Below the pieces are notes generated by a model. The model was not told the origin of the DNA. It saw only the letters and a program-made list of their open reading frames with translations, and searched no databases. Position numbers and translations under genes: made by a program. From the IMG/VR virus record IMGVR_UViG_3300023179_000080, positions 1 through 64,000 of that record: a stretch of DNA of 64,000 bases, one strand, 5' to 3'. Positions 50,263 through 59,108 of the stretch are shown piece by piece; position 1 is the first letter of the stretch; each line of letters begins with the position of its first letter. Origin of the DNA: a virus.

Positions 50263-50272
50263 TCTCTTCTCC

Positions 50273-52294
50273 TCATGTTATGTACCACCCACCACCCAAC
50301 TTGATGAAAGACATTGAGCCGTAGTTCGTGGAAATTTTGGTACCAAGCGCGTCGTCGATAGTGTCTCCGCCGCTGCCCGACACCTCTAGGACGTACGCAT
50401 TTGGAACTGAATCTCTCCTCTTCACCACGGTCTGGAATCCATCGGGTGCGCCTGATGGAAGATTGAGGACCGTCACGCTCGCCGCCGGCTCCACAAGGAC
50501 GAATCCTGTGAGCGGCGCCGTGAACGGCCCGGCGCCGGAGAAAGATCGGGTCGACCAGCTCATTGTCCCCGAGAATGATCCACTCAAGCCGGATAGAGAC
50601 ACGATGGATCCACTCGTGACGAGGTCTCCACCCAAGAGAGTGACAGCGGGTGTCGAAGATCCACGAGAATTCTTGGATCCGCTGACAAAGAAGAATACAT
50701 CAGAGCCCAAGGTGCTGCAAGACCGCATCTCGCTGTCAAATGAGATTGGTCCACTTACAAATAGTGTGCTGCTGACCTCTAGAGACGCTCCGTATAGCAC
50801 AGCCCCGTGCAACTCAGCAGTTCCGCTAACAACAAGATCTCCACCAAACATTGCAGATCCGCGATTGGATGTGCCAGCAGACCCTGCAGAGCCGCTCACG
50901 TAGAAGAACACATCGGAGCCCAGTGAACTAATTGGGTTCATCTCGCTGTCGAACGCAGTTGTCCCGCTGACCCTCAAGGTTCCGTAGATGTCAATCTCGT
51001 CACCGGTGATGTATGAGCTTCCGCTGATGACAACGTCACCTCCAAAGAGGGCCACACCTTGGGTGGAGGTGCCGGCAGATCCTGCAGAGCCGCTCACGTA
51101 GAAGAACACATCGGAGCCCTTGTCAGAGGGAGATGTGACAACTCCGTATTCGTCAAATCCACCGACAAATGCGACTGATCCTGAGGTATAGACCGATCCT
51201 GTCACGGAGCTATTGAAATAAGATGGACCACTTCCTCCACCACTGCCGGACGATGGAGATGGAACGGCAGCGCTGACGATCCAATTGTTTGTTGTTGAAT
51301 CCAACGTAACTGTGCACACAGAATATGGATCCGTGACAACGAAGGGACCCGCGGCACCATTGAAAGTTCTAGCACCATCAGTCAAAGTCAGTGAATTACC
51401 GACACTTAGACTACCAAGAACATCGGCAAACACCAGCGTTCTACCACCCACAACAGGAGGCGCAGCATTAGCCTCACGAAGATATGGAAGATCAGGCAAT
51501 GTAACTGTGCACCCACCGGATGCCACAGCAAGCTCTACCGAGTAATTTGCCACCGAGTGATCACACTGAAATGTGCTACCCGTGACCCTCTCCTGCTGGG
51601 CATACTGCAATCCACCAGCGATTTGAACCATCGTCTGGTTGCTGTTTCCGTAGCCGTTCGACCATGATGATCCATATCCTGTACGAATCGCCCTCCTGCC
51701 GACGGCCGCAACCTCAACACCATATTGGGCATCAATAAAATTTTGGTATGCCCTCCTGCCTTCCCAGTCGGTACCTAACCACATGTCACGGATGCCATTG
51801 CCTCCGTCTATGCGGTATCCTATGGCTGTGTAATGATCTAAAGGAGCATCTCGGTCGGGATTGACTGTCAATCGACCATATCCACCATCAGAACCCCTGA
51901 ATGTTATCGTTGGGCATCTGATGAAGGCCGCGCTGTTGTTTGAGAAAAAGTTATAAGCTCCATCTATGTCGATTACTTGACCACCGACAACACCTGATCC
52001 GGATGCGAGGAGGCTTCCCGTGATTTGGGTGATTCCACTGCCGCCGCCACCACCTCCGCCGCTGCCCTGAGGGCCTTGAGCTCCCTGTGAACCCTGTGAA
52101 CCCTGTGAACCCTGTGAACCCTGTGAACCCTGTGAACCCTGTGAACCCTGTGAACCCTGTGAACCCTGCGGCCCCTGGTCACCTTGGGGTCCCTGTGTAC
52201 CACCACCTCCCCCGCCGCCCGATTCATAGCGCGGGGGTGGGCGGAAGTATGAATAAGTTTTTCGAAACCGCTCTGCGTCTCTTTCATTTGCCAT
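50273..52294 (-). CDS. Collagen-like tail fibre protein
   Basis: 673 aa. Residues about 30-80 are Gly-X-Y collagen repeats (nine G-S-Q triplets in a row), then a Gly-rich linker. The middle is a fibre domain. The C-terminal half contains three long repeats built on '[19 protein letters not shown]' and 'GGDLVVSG'. Trimeric fibre expected. The triplets are encoded by an almost perfect 9-bp tandem repeat. Confidence 0.88.
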   Translation of the reverse strand: MANERDAERFRKTYSYFRPPPRYESGGGGGGGTQGPQGDQGPQGSQGSQGSQGSQGSQGSQGSQGSQGSQGAQGPQGSGGGGGGGSGITQITGSLLASGSGVVGGQVIDIDGAYNFFSNNSAAFIRCPTITFRGSDGGYGRLTVNPDRDAPLDHYTAIGYRIDGGNGIRDMWLGTDWEGRRAYQNFIDAQYGVEVAAVGRRAIRTGYGSSWSNGYGNSNQTMVQIAGGLQYAQQERVTGSTFQCDHSVANYSVELAVASGGCTVTLPDLPYLREANAAPPVVGGRTLVFADVLGSLSVGNSLTLTDGARTFNGAAGPFVVTDPYSVCTVTLDSTTNNWIVSAAVPSPSSGSGGGSGPSYFNSSVTGSVYTSGSVAFVGGFDEYGVVTSPSDKGSDVFFYVSGSAGSAGTSTQGVALFGGDVVISGSSYITGDEIDIYGTLRVSGTTAFDSEMNPISSLGSDVFFYVSGSAGSAGTSNRGSAMFGGDLVVSGTAELHGAVLYGASLEVSSTLFVSGPISFDSEMRSCSTLGSDVFFFVSGSKNSRGSSTPAVTLLGGDLVTSGSIVSLSGLSGSFSGTMSWSTRSFSGAGPFTAPLTGFVLVEPAASVTVLNLPSGAPDGFQTVVKRRDSVPNAYVLEVSGSGGDTIDDALGTKISTNYGSMSFIKLGGGWYIT
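52083..52163. repeat. Nine 9-bp tandem repeats (CCCTGTGAA)
   Basis: Nine consecutive CCCTGTGAA units encoding G-S-Q on the minus strand, within the collagen-like part of the fibre gene. Perfect repeats suggest recent slippage and variable fibre length. Confidence 0.95.
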
Positions 52295-52399
52295 GTGCTT
52301 TTCTCACTATACCAAGTAGGCTATACAAAATGACAGTTGCATTATAAATAAGTGCCACTGCCCAAAAGCGTTCAGTTTTTGGGCGGCAGGAGAATAACA

Positions 52400-52636
52400 A
52401 TGAAGCTAGTTACAATCGCAACACTAATCGCTACTTTCCTCGTCGCTTGCGACACTGCAAGGGTTGAAGTGCCCGAGGCAGGCCTCACGGTTCCATCGGC
52501 TTCTGCCTCGGCAGTTCCAGTCCCTGTCGTGTCTGCCTCTGCAGCCGTGGTGGTCGACTCAGGCCCAGTCGTGGTCGTTGATGCATCGGCTCCCGTCGTC
52601 GATGCTGCAGTTGCAGTCGATGCAAGCAAGAAGTGA
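52400..52636 (+). CDS. Ala/Val/Ser-rich lipoprotein (78 aa)
   Basis: Signal peptide with lipobox 'FLVAC' (Cys16); the mature part is Val/Ala/Ser repeats ('SASAVPVPVVSASAAVVVDS', 'VVVVDASAPVVDAAVAVDAS'). Low-complexity lipoproteins of this style are typical of Polyangia/Myxococcota proteomes. AGGAG 8 nt before the ATG. Function unknown; perhaps surface exclusion. Confidence 0.78.
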   Translation: MKLVTIATLIATFLVACDTARVEVPEAGLTVPSASASAVPVPVVSASAAVVVDSGPVVVVDASAPVVDAAVAVDASKK

Positions 52637-52757
52637 TCAGTGAACAAATGGTGTGGGTCTATGTAGTATAGACTTGCATCTGTGGCCCCATCGACCATCA
52701 GCTAAGTCATCACTTTTTCACAGTGAAAAACTGGGGGCAGCACCCAGTGGGGTCGCC

Positions 52758-53252
52758 ATGGAAGACAAAAAGATCATCAATAGCTTTACAGACGCTGCAG
52801 GATATGGATTTCTATCAAACTGGTATCCTGCATCGATTTGGGTCGATGGCAAACAGTACAAGACTGTCGAACACGCATATCAAGCCCACAAGACTCTTGA
52901 TGAATCTACTCGAGAATTGATCCGTAATGCGGGGACGCCCAACGATGCAAAGCGCCTTGGGCATTCTATCCAAGTCAGAGACGATTGGGATTCTGTAAAA
53001 CTCGACCTCATGAGGCAATTCATCAAGAAAAAGTTTGAGAGCCCATTCCTTGCGACGAAATTGATCGCAACAGGCGACGCAGAGTTGATCAACGAAAATA
53101 GATGGAATGATAGATTTCTGGGCGTATGCCGGGGAGCTGGGTTGAACTGGTTGGGGAGGGTTCTGATGGAGGTCCGGACTGAGCTTCTAAAAGAACAACT
53201 TGAAGATAAGAAAATTTTTGAGATTGATGACAGAAATCAATCTGCTGTGTAA
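52758..53252 (+). CDS. NADAR-domain protein (YbiA-like)
   Basis: 164 aa. 'GYGFLSNWYPASIWVDGKQY' and 'TVEHAYQAHKT', then 'KFESPFLATKLIATGDAELI' and 'NDRFLGVCRGAG' are NADAR family marks (N-glycosidase fold that acts on ADP-ribose or related N-glycosides). Members remove ADP-ribose from guanine or clear riboflavin intermediates. Could counter DarT-like defences or act with the phage ADP-ribosyltransferase. Confidence 0.88.
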   Translation: MEDKKIINSFTDAAGYGFLSNWYPASIWVDGKQYKTVEHAYQAHKTLDESTRELIRNAGTPNDAKRLGHSIQVRDDWDSVKLDLMRQFIKKKFESPFLATKLIATGDAELINENRWNDRFLGVCRGAGLNWLGRVLMEVRTELLKEQLEDKKIFEIDDRNQSAV

Positions 53253-53263
53253 GATTGCGTAGC

Positions 53264-53662
53264 ATGGCGCGTGTGAAGCAGGTCATCGTTGTGCGACGAG
53301 ACTTGAAAATGAGACGGGCAGAGTTGGCGTCTTTGATCGCAAAGACTGCGGTCAAGTTTTTTCTCGATTCAGATGAATCTGATGCGGGTAACAAGATCAC
53401 AATCAACATGTCACCAATTGAAGCACAATGGGTTTCTGAGCTCAACCCCTCGTTCATCGTGCTCGGTGTCACGTCATATGACAAGATGGAGAACGTCTTG
53501 TTTGCTGCTGAAACAGCTGGGCTACCCGTCTACCGAGTGACGTCATCCCGTTTCTACACAGATGATAAGAGCGGTGTAGAAGAACAGACACTCGCAGCTG
53601 CGATAGGACCAGACGAATCGTCAACGATTGACACAATTACTGGGCGACTCAGGTTGTTGTGA
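53264..53662 (+). CDS. PTH2-type peptidyl-tRNA hydrolase
   Basis: 132 aa. 'VKQVIVVRRDLKMRRAELAS', 'VLGVTSYDKMENVLFAAETA', 'GLPVYRVTSSRF' and 'TLAAAIGPDESSTIDTITG' match the archaeal/eukaryotic PTH2 family rather than bacterial Pth. Releases peptides from stalled peptidyl-tRNA. It lies next to two tRNA genes, suggesting translation support during infection. Confidence 0.88.
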   Translation: MARVKQVIVVRRDLKMRRAELASLIAKTAVKFFLDSDESDAGNKITINMSPIEAQWVSELNPSFIVLGVTSYDKMENVLFAAETAGLPVYRVTSSRFYTDDKSGVEEQTLAAAIGPDESSTIDTITGRLRLL

Positions 53663-53696
53663 AAAGTAGTCACACTACGGTGTATCTTCTATTCAT

Positions 53697-53775
53697 GCCC
53701 ACGTAGCCCAACCGGCAGCATGGCAAGGAATTTAAAATTCTTAAAGTGTGGGTTCGAATCCCACCGTGGGTACCA
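53697..53775 (+). tRNA. tRNA-Leu (anticodon TAA), class I shape
   Basis: Acceptor GCCCACG/CGTGGGT, anticodon stem AGGAA/TTCTT with loop TTTAAAA, T-stem GTGGG/CCCAC, encoded CCA. The variable region is only about 5 nt, unlike normal class II Leu tRNAs; similar short Leu-anticodon tRNAs are known in phages. Confidence 0.82.
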
Positions 53776-53814
53776 AATCTAACCATCTAGCGTTGAGTAT
53801 AGTATAGTATAAAA

Positions 53815-53889
53815 CCGCCACAATTGTCCGGTCGACGTGCGAAGCCTTATAAGCATTGCGGCCCGGTTCAACTCCGGGGTGGCGGACCA
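53815..53889 (+). tRNA. tRNA-Ile (anticodon TAT)
   Basis: Acceptor CCGCCAC/GTGGCGG, anticodon loop CTTATAA within GAAGC/GCATT (one mismatch), T-stem CCCGG/CCGGG, encoded CCA. UAU anticodons for Ile are rare in bacteria, which normally use modified CAU. Confidence 0.75.
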
Positions 53890-53945
53890 AATATTCAATC
53901 TCCTTATAATTGTATAGTAATACCTATTACTGTCATTGAGGAGCT

Positions 53946-54464
53946 TTGAGAAAAGTCAAGATAAGTCTAAAGCGTGGTGTGAGACAGTGGTCATTTACAA
54001 TCTATGACACTGTTGAGTCTGCCATATACCTGAAGACTGAACCCATCACTGACCTTGAGACCCCAGATTATCGTCGAACGATAACTCTTGAGAGGGGTGA
54101 GAGTCTCGAGGCAGAGTGGCTTGGGTCAGAGTGGATATACGACTATGACACTCGCATCATCGACGGGACAGAGAGCGGTGACCCGCGAGGATTTGTCAAG
54201 TACGAAAAAGTACGGATGGGAAAGATCACACCCGTCAAGGGCCTGCAGCGGGAGACGATTTATCTTGAGCTGTACAGCGGGTGGGTGTCTGGGGGTACCA
54301 TCCTGTGGAGTAAAGATGGCACTCAGGGTGACATCAGAATAACTCCGATAAAAGGTAGGTCCGTATCTAAGGTAGATTTTGCCAAAGTATTTGCTGACCA
54401 TCCACCTGAAGAGGACGAAGATCCGGCAGAACTATTCAAGGACGTGCCGGCAATTCTCAATTGA
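53946..54464 (+). CDS. Hypothetical protein (172 aa)
   Basis: TTG start with GAGGAG upstream. Strand-rich: 'RQWSFTIYDTVESAIYLKTE', 'RETIYLELYSGWVSGGTILW'. Acidic C-terminus. Possibly a structural accessory protein; no family recognised. Convergent, one base apart, with the HAD gene. Confidence 0.68.
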   Translation: MRKVKISLKRGVRQWSFTIYDTVESAIYLKTEPITDLETPDYRRTITLERGESLEAEWLGSEWIYDYDTRIIDGTESGDPRGFVKYEKVRMGKITPVKGLQRETIYLELYSGWVSGGTILWSKDGTQGDIRITPIKGRSVSKVDFAKVFADHPPEEDEDPAELFKDVPAILN

Positions 54465-55034
54465 TCAGACAGGGTCTTCGCTTTGATGATTCACTTGGCG
54501 TGCGATGATTTTAACGTCTGGGAAAATGCGCTGGAGTGCTGCGACGGCAGCAACATTCTTAGCAGAATCGTCAAAGAACTCGATGAGGCTTAGGTCACCC
54601 GCCGCGGCGCGGAGGGCGACGTAATCTGCCTTGCGTTGTGGGTTTGAATCCGCGAGTGCGATTACCTCGATGCGTGGTAGCCCAATCTCATCCATGAACT
54701 GGTGGACGGGATCCTCGACTGCTCGAGCCGTGAGGATCACGACTTCACTGCCCTTCGCCACGATGCTCTTGAGGATCTTTACGGTCCACTTGATCTCTTG
54801 AGGGTCGGCGAGTCGTGAGAAATCGCTGAAGTCGAACTTATCACCCGGTTTCTCTTCGTAGACCGCAAACTCGCCCGGTGTGAGGGAGAAAGCTTGCCCA
54901 CTCGAGTCTGTCACATAGATCATCGATCGGGTCTTGACTAGTGTATCATCAAAGTCGAATATCCGAAGTTTACGACCGGGATATCCCTCGACTATCACAC
55001 TCCTGATGTATTCTTTCAGTAACCGACGGTCCAT
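54465..55034 (-). CDS. HAD-superfamily phosphatase with targeting N-terminus
   Basis: 189 aa. N-terminus 'DRRLLKEYIRSVIVEG' is an amphipathic helix ending in I-V-E-G. HAD motif I 'IFDFDDTLVKTRS' (D-x-D-x-T), motif II region 'SEVVILTARA', C-terminal 'EFFDDSAKNVAAV'. This resembles phage HAD/polynucleotide-kinase phosphatases, but no kinase domain is present. Start 55034 keeps the helix at the terminus. Possibly packaged. Confidence 0.82.
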   Translation of the reverse strand: MDRRLLKEYIRSVIVEGYPGRKLRIFDFDDTLVKTRSMIYVTDSSGQAFSLTPGEFAVYEEKPGDKFDFSDFSRLADPQEIKWTVKILKSIVAKGSEVVILTARAVEDPVHQFMDEIGLPRIEVIALADSNPQRKADYVALRAAAGDLSLIEFFDDSAKNVAAVAALQRIFPDVKIIARQVNHQSEDPV

Positions 55035-55050
55035 GGTCTCTAAGTATGCG

Positions 55051-57387
55051 TTAGCGCTGGACCGCACGGCCGTCAAAGTACGGTAGAGATGACGTCACTT
55101 CGGTGCTGAGGTTTTGTGAATTTGTGCTATACGGATCTACCTTGACAGAGAATATCTTACCGATCCCCCTGCTGTCAGCTGTATATGACTGTTTCACGAA
55201 ATTCACTTCGACCGCTGGGTCTCCGACTACGGGGGTCTTTTTTGGTGAAACGGGCAATTTCTTCAGCATCGCGATGTTTGCCTTGAGACCCTTTTTCTCG
55301 TTGTGGGAAGTTGCATCGCCGTCCAGAGGGTCTGTCTTCACGCTGACGAATTTAGTGTATTGGCGCTGTTCTAACATGTCCCTGAACTGCCCGAATCTGT
55401 CTCGCCTGAATATGGTCTTCGAGTGTATCGGCAGCGCGCTGACCATGCCGTATTTCCATCCGCGGATGACGGGCGAAATGCCGAACTGGAAGCTTGAGTA
55501 GCGTGAGACACTGTTTTCGTCCTCAACACTGGTCACGTATTTGTCGCTTTCCCTGGGGTCGACAGCCGTTCCCCTGAACTTTGGGTATGCGTTGTATCCT
55601 ATCCTCCCGGGTGCTGAGAAAGAATCTGGATTTTTGATACAATCCCACGTCAATATTGATACTTGGCTGATCCAGGCTGCAAATCCACCTTGCGGCGCAC
55701 CATAAGTTGGATTCGAAGCGCTGAGCATTAAGCTTAGCGTGTAGTTACCCGGGTAATAAACATTGGAGCTTGTTACGGGAGATGAAACAAGTCCCTTTCG
55801 CATAACGGGTCTAGCGCCCGAAGGATCCTGACTGGGAAATTCATAGAGGTAGTTAGCCTGTGTCCTATCGACGATCACATCAATATCGGACAGTTTGGCA
55901 TAATTGCTATTGGCGTTTGTTATTCGAACAGTCAGATTTACATCATCGTGCAATTCGTCCTTTGCCACTCCGCGTTCATACGCAAAAGTCCAAGGCAGAC
56001 TGCTCTCTATTCTTATTCTTGCAGGATATAAATAGGGTTCTGCTGAATTTCTTAAAACCAAGACCGCAGAACGTGCATCATCGTAATGATATCCGGCAAA
56101 AGCTCCCGGGAATGCTTCAAAAGTTACTATCGATCTCCCTTCTTCGTCGACATTGTATCCCGTGGGTGCTGCCGTCCCGCTCACAAAAGTGCCGGGCTGG
56201 CTTCCGTTGAGAGATAGGGAGTAATCAACCGTCAGGCCGCTTGATGAGAAAGTAAAAGTTCCCGACAAGGAGGGGTCGGCGCCACTGTCATGTGCATCAT
56301 AGACCGTTACGCCGGGTATGAATGAAGCTGAGTAAGAGCTAGATCCGAGTCCGGGTAGGGGCACGATCTTAGAGTAATCGAGTCCAACATTGTTGAGGTC
56401 CCCGAAACCATACAGGAATTTGGCCATGTCGACGTCGGGCATCGTACCCGTCAACAACATGATCCCTCCGTCACCTGCTTTTGTCGACAGATCGATATCA
56501 CTTGGTATAAGGTACGAATACCCAGTGCCAGGTTGATACGCTGATCCCGTTGCTATCCACCCTGATGAAAGGTTCTTTAGGAGATTTTTCCCGCTCTTGT
56601 TAGAGTCTGCGGGTGTTAATCTACCGGGTAGTAGAGGATACAAGTTTGCTCTTGTTCCATTTTTTTTGCTAGTTAGAGTTTTAAATGGATAATCTCCGGA
56701 TACTCGCACAGTTCCGTTCGTTGTATACTTTGAGTTAGACGTGTATCCAAGAGCATCATCAAGATTAAGAAATCTTACTGTGGGTTGATACTTGCTGTCA
56801 TAGGGATATGACCAAGTCCAAGTATTGTCAACGAGTGGATCTTCCCCCGACTGCCTTGGGGTCTGTGCACCATTGAATATGACGTATTTTGTCTTGTCGG
56901 GAGACACTGTACTTCCTGACGGACTCAAGAAGTACTTCTCATTGCTGTCGTCGTCTAGTCTCCAGAAACTTGCCTTGTCAGCAAGAAGTATGTTGTCGAA
57001 AGACGGCGGGCAGCTGTCATAATAACGCTCGTCATCATCATAGCACTGTGATATCCTGAAGCTCATTGAGACTCTATCGCGCCACGGTGTTAAACGGAAT
57101 GACAATGATGGATTGTTGATGACGTCTTCAGATCCGTATGTCGAATCAAGTGCGGGTTGATTATTAGAGAAAATTATGCTGAAAGCTTTTCCACGCGAGC
57201 CAGTGATGAAGTAAGGGATTAGTCCGGGTGCCTCGATCCTGCTGAGCATCGTTCCAGTAACGTAGTCATCTTGCATTGTGCCATAGAAGGACGCTGCGTA
57301 ACTGATGTCAAACTGATCCAACACGGGCTCATTCCCAACTGCGTCCTTTATCGCATCTGTGAAAATAAGATCTCTATAGTGAATCAC
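55051..57387 (-). CDS. Large virion structural protein (778 aa)
   Basis: Rich in Ser, Tyr, Asp and Thr with aromatic beta patterns ('TWTWSYPYDSKYQPTVRFLN', 'FTFSSSGLTVDYSLSLNGSQ'), typical of tail, baseplate or adsorption proteins. No specific domain recognised. Its start overlaps the stop of the upstream gene by 4 bp; last gene of the minus-strand structural operon. Confidence 0.78.
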   Translation of the reverse strand: MIHYRDLIFTDAIKDAVGNEPVLDQFDISYAASFYGTMQDDYVTGTMLSRIEAPGLIPYFITGSRGKAFSIIFSNNQPALDSTYGSEDVINNPSLSFRLTPWRDRVSMSFRISQCYDDDERYYDSCPPSFDNILLADKASFWRLDDDSNEKYFLSPSGSTVSPDKTKYVIFNGAQTPRQSGEDPLVDNTWTWSYPYDSKYQPTVRFLNLDDALGYTSNSKYTTNGTVRVSGDYPFKTLTSKKNGTRANLYPLLPGRLTPADSNKSGKNLLKNLSSGWIATGSAYQPGTGYSYLIPSDIDLSTKAGDGGIMLLTGTMPDVDMAKFLYGFGDLNNVGLDYSKIVPLPGLGSSSYSASFIPGVTVYDAHDSGADPSLSGTFTFSSSGLTVDYSLSLNGSQPGTFVSGTAAPTGYNVDEEGRSIVTFEAFPGAFAGYHYDDARSAVLVLRNSAEPYLYPARIRIESSLPWTFAYERGVAKDELHDDVNLTVRITNANSNYAKLSDIDVIVDRTQANYLYEFPSQDPSGARPVMRKGLVSSPVTSSNVYYPGNYTLSLMLSASNPTYGAPQGGFAAWISQVSILTWDCIKNPDSFSAPGRIGYNAYPKFRGTAVDPRESDKYVTSVEDENSVSRYSSFQFGISPVIRGWKYGMVSALPIHSKTIFRRDRFGQFRDMLEQRQYTKFVSVKTDPLDGDATSHNEKKGLKANIAMLKKLPVSPKKTPVVGDPAVEVNFVKQSYTADSRGIGKIFSVKVDPYSTNSQNLSTEVTSSLPYFDGRAVQR

Positions 57388-59108
57388 GGAATGTACTCCT
57401 TGTTGGCTTGAACGTACGAGCCGTAGAACGTGATGTCAATTGACCCCGTGTTGAACTGCACGTCATGACCAGCGTTATTTGGGCTTTCATTGAAATATGA
57501 GTACTTACCCACAGTAGCTATTCCCACCCTTGCATTGGCTGTGCTGGTGATATCGGCATCAAATCCGCCTGATAAAGCGGGTCGAGTCTTTGCAGCTGCA
57601 AGCAACATTTTTTCGCCCGGATATACGAGGTATGGAGAATTCTTTTTGGCGCTGAAAACTGAGTACCCTTTGGTCAAGAATTGGATGTATCCCAGTGTGG
57701 GATTGTATCGTTCGTACCTGCCGGGTGTCGCCAAATTTTCAGCAGCAATAGTCTTACCCCTTGCAATGACATCAGAGATCAAAGCGGGATCTTGTATTGC
57801 ATATTTGTAGGGGTTAGGGGCACTTTGATAATCACCCTGTGGTACAACATACTCGCCTCCAAATATTGACCCTCCACTTGGAGCAAATCCCGTTTGTCCG
57901 CGACCGATTGTATCGATTGACACCAGAGTGTACCAGCTAGAATCTAGATACGGGCTAGTGAATATTGATCCTGATCCCGCAGCGTCAAGCGATGAATTTA
58001 CATTGGATGCTGTCACCCAAGTCACTCCGTTGATTACTCCGTACTCAAGACTAGCTACTAATCCATTAGAGACACTAGGGGTCGACTTGAACAGAATGCT
58101 TCCCGTATAGCTGTCGTTTTCATCGTGTTTGACGACTGCTGTTACGTTCCCTGACATCGATCCAACTATACCATTTACGCATAGAAACATATTTCCTCTC
58201 TGCGGCACGGAGAACCACTCGTAGGTCGGTTGTAGATCTTTTTCATGGGTTACTAAATCAAAGCTGATCAAATCGCGTATTGACCCTGTGCCGTATTTTT
58301 TCTGTGAGAAGATCGCAAAAGTGATACCGGGTCCGCCAACGTTGCTAAAAAACGGAGCGTGGACCGAGCTTGATAGTAGTGTCGCTCCCAAATACGTGAA
58401 CCCCTCCTTAGAAGAAGTAACAAGACACGCAGTCGTTTTGTCGCAGAACCATCCGGGCCCAAGACACATGGGCACTTGGTATACAATCTTTTCAATTAGA
58501 AATGGATTTTCGATCGGTATCGTGAATAACTGATCTTCAGTTGCATCATAGTCAGGATTCCTGCTAACTGACTTGGGCAAATCCTTGAATTGCAAACTTG
58601 ACTTACTCTCATTGAAGGCACTCTGTATTTGACCGACATAGACGTTTATTTCTCCCGATGATTGTGACCAATAATTGGTTGCACTATTGTCCGTCTTTCG
58701 GTGTAGATCTAGGCTCCCCGACGCGACGGGATTACCAAATGGATCAAATCCCACCCAATCTTCAAGTATTGCAGATCCTCGAGTCGACTCTGGCCACGGA
58801 AGAGCCACAGTTCCTTCTGCGTCAGTTCGAATTGCGACCTTGTCGAATGGACCGACAATGTCACTTAGTGCTTTTTGTGGAATAGACCAGGTCCCGTTAT
58901 TGACATCTAGGTAGTAGATGCTGCTAGAATTCGAAAGCATTCGAGTCACGCTAGTAACAGGTATAGACAGTTTTATCTGCACCTTGTTTCTAAGCGCACT
59001 AGTGAATCCATTAAGTTCACCGACTGTACTGATTGAGCCGGTAGCATAAAACGGGTCGGTACTACCTTGCTCGAATTGCTTATCTTCAACGAACGGGTTG
59101 ATGCTCAT
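57384..59108 (-). CDS. Large virion structural protein (574 aa)
   Basis: Similar composition to its neighbours. Contains 'VYQVPMCLGPGWFCDKTTAC' and 'SSVHAPFFSNVGGPGITFAI'. Probably tail or baseplate. 4-bp overlaps on both sides point to one operon with stoichiometric expression. Confidence 0.78.
   Translation of the reverse strand: MSINPFVEDKQFEQGSTDPFYATGSISTVGELNGFTSALRNKVQIKLSIPVTSVTRMLSNSSSIYYLDVNNGTWSIPQKALSDIVGPFDKVAIRTDAEGTVALPWPESTRGSAILEDWVGFDPFGNPVASGSLDLHRKTDNSATNYWSQSSGEINVYVGQIQSAFNESKSSLQFKDLPKSVSRNPDYDATEDQLFTIPIENPFLIEKIVYQVPMCLGPGWFCDKTTACLVTSSKEGFTYLGATLLSSSVHAPFFSNVGGPGITFAIFSQKKYGTGSIRDLISFDLVTHEKDLQPTYEWFSVPQRGNMFLCVNGIVGSMSGNVTAVVKHDENDSYTGSILFKSTPSVSNGLVASLEYGVINGVTWVTASNVNSSLDAAGSGSIFTSPYLDSSWYTLVSIDTIGRGQTGFAPSGGSIFGGEYVVPQGDYQSAPNPYKYAIQDPALISDVIARGKTIAAENLATPGRYERYNPTLGYIQFLTKGYSVFSAKKNSPYLVYPGEKMLLAAAKTRPALSGGFDADITSTANARVGIATVGKYSYFNESPNNAGHDVQFNTGSIDITFYGSYVQANKEYIP

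Noticed and set aside
52083-52163. Tandem repeats resembling a short CRISPR
   Set aside because: Contiguous 9-bp units without spacers; they encode collagen G-S-Q triplets.
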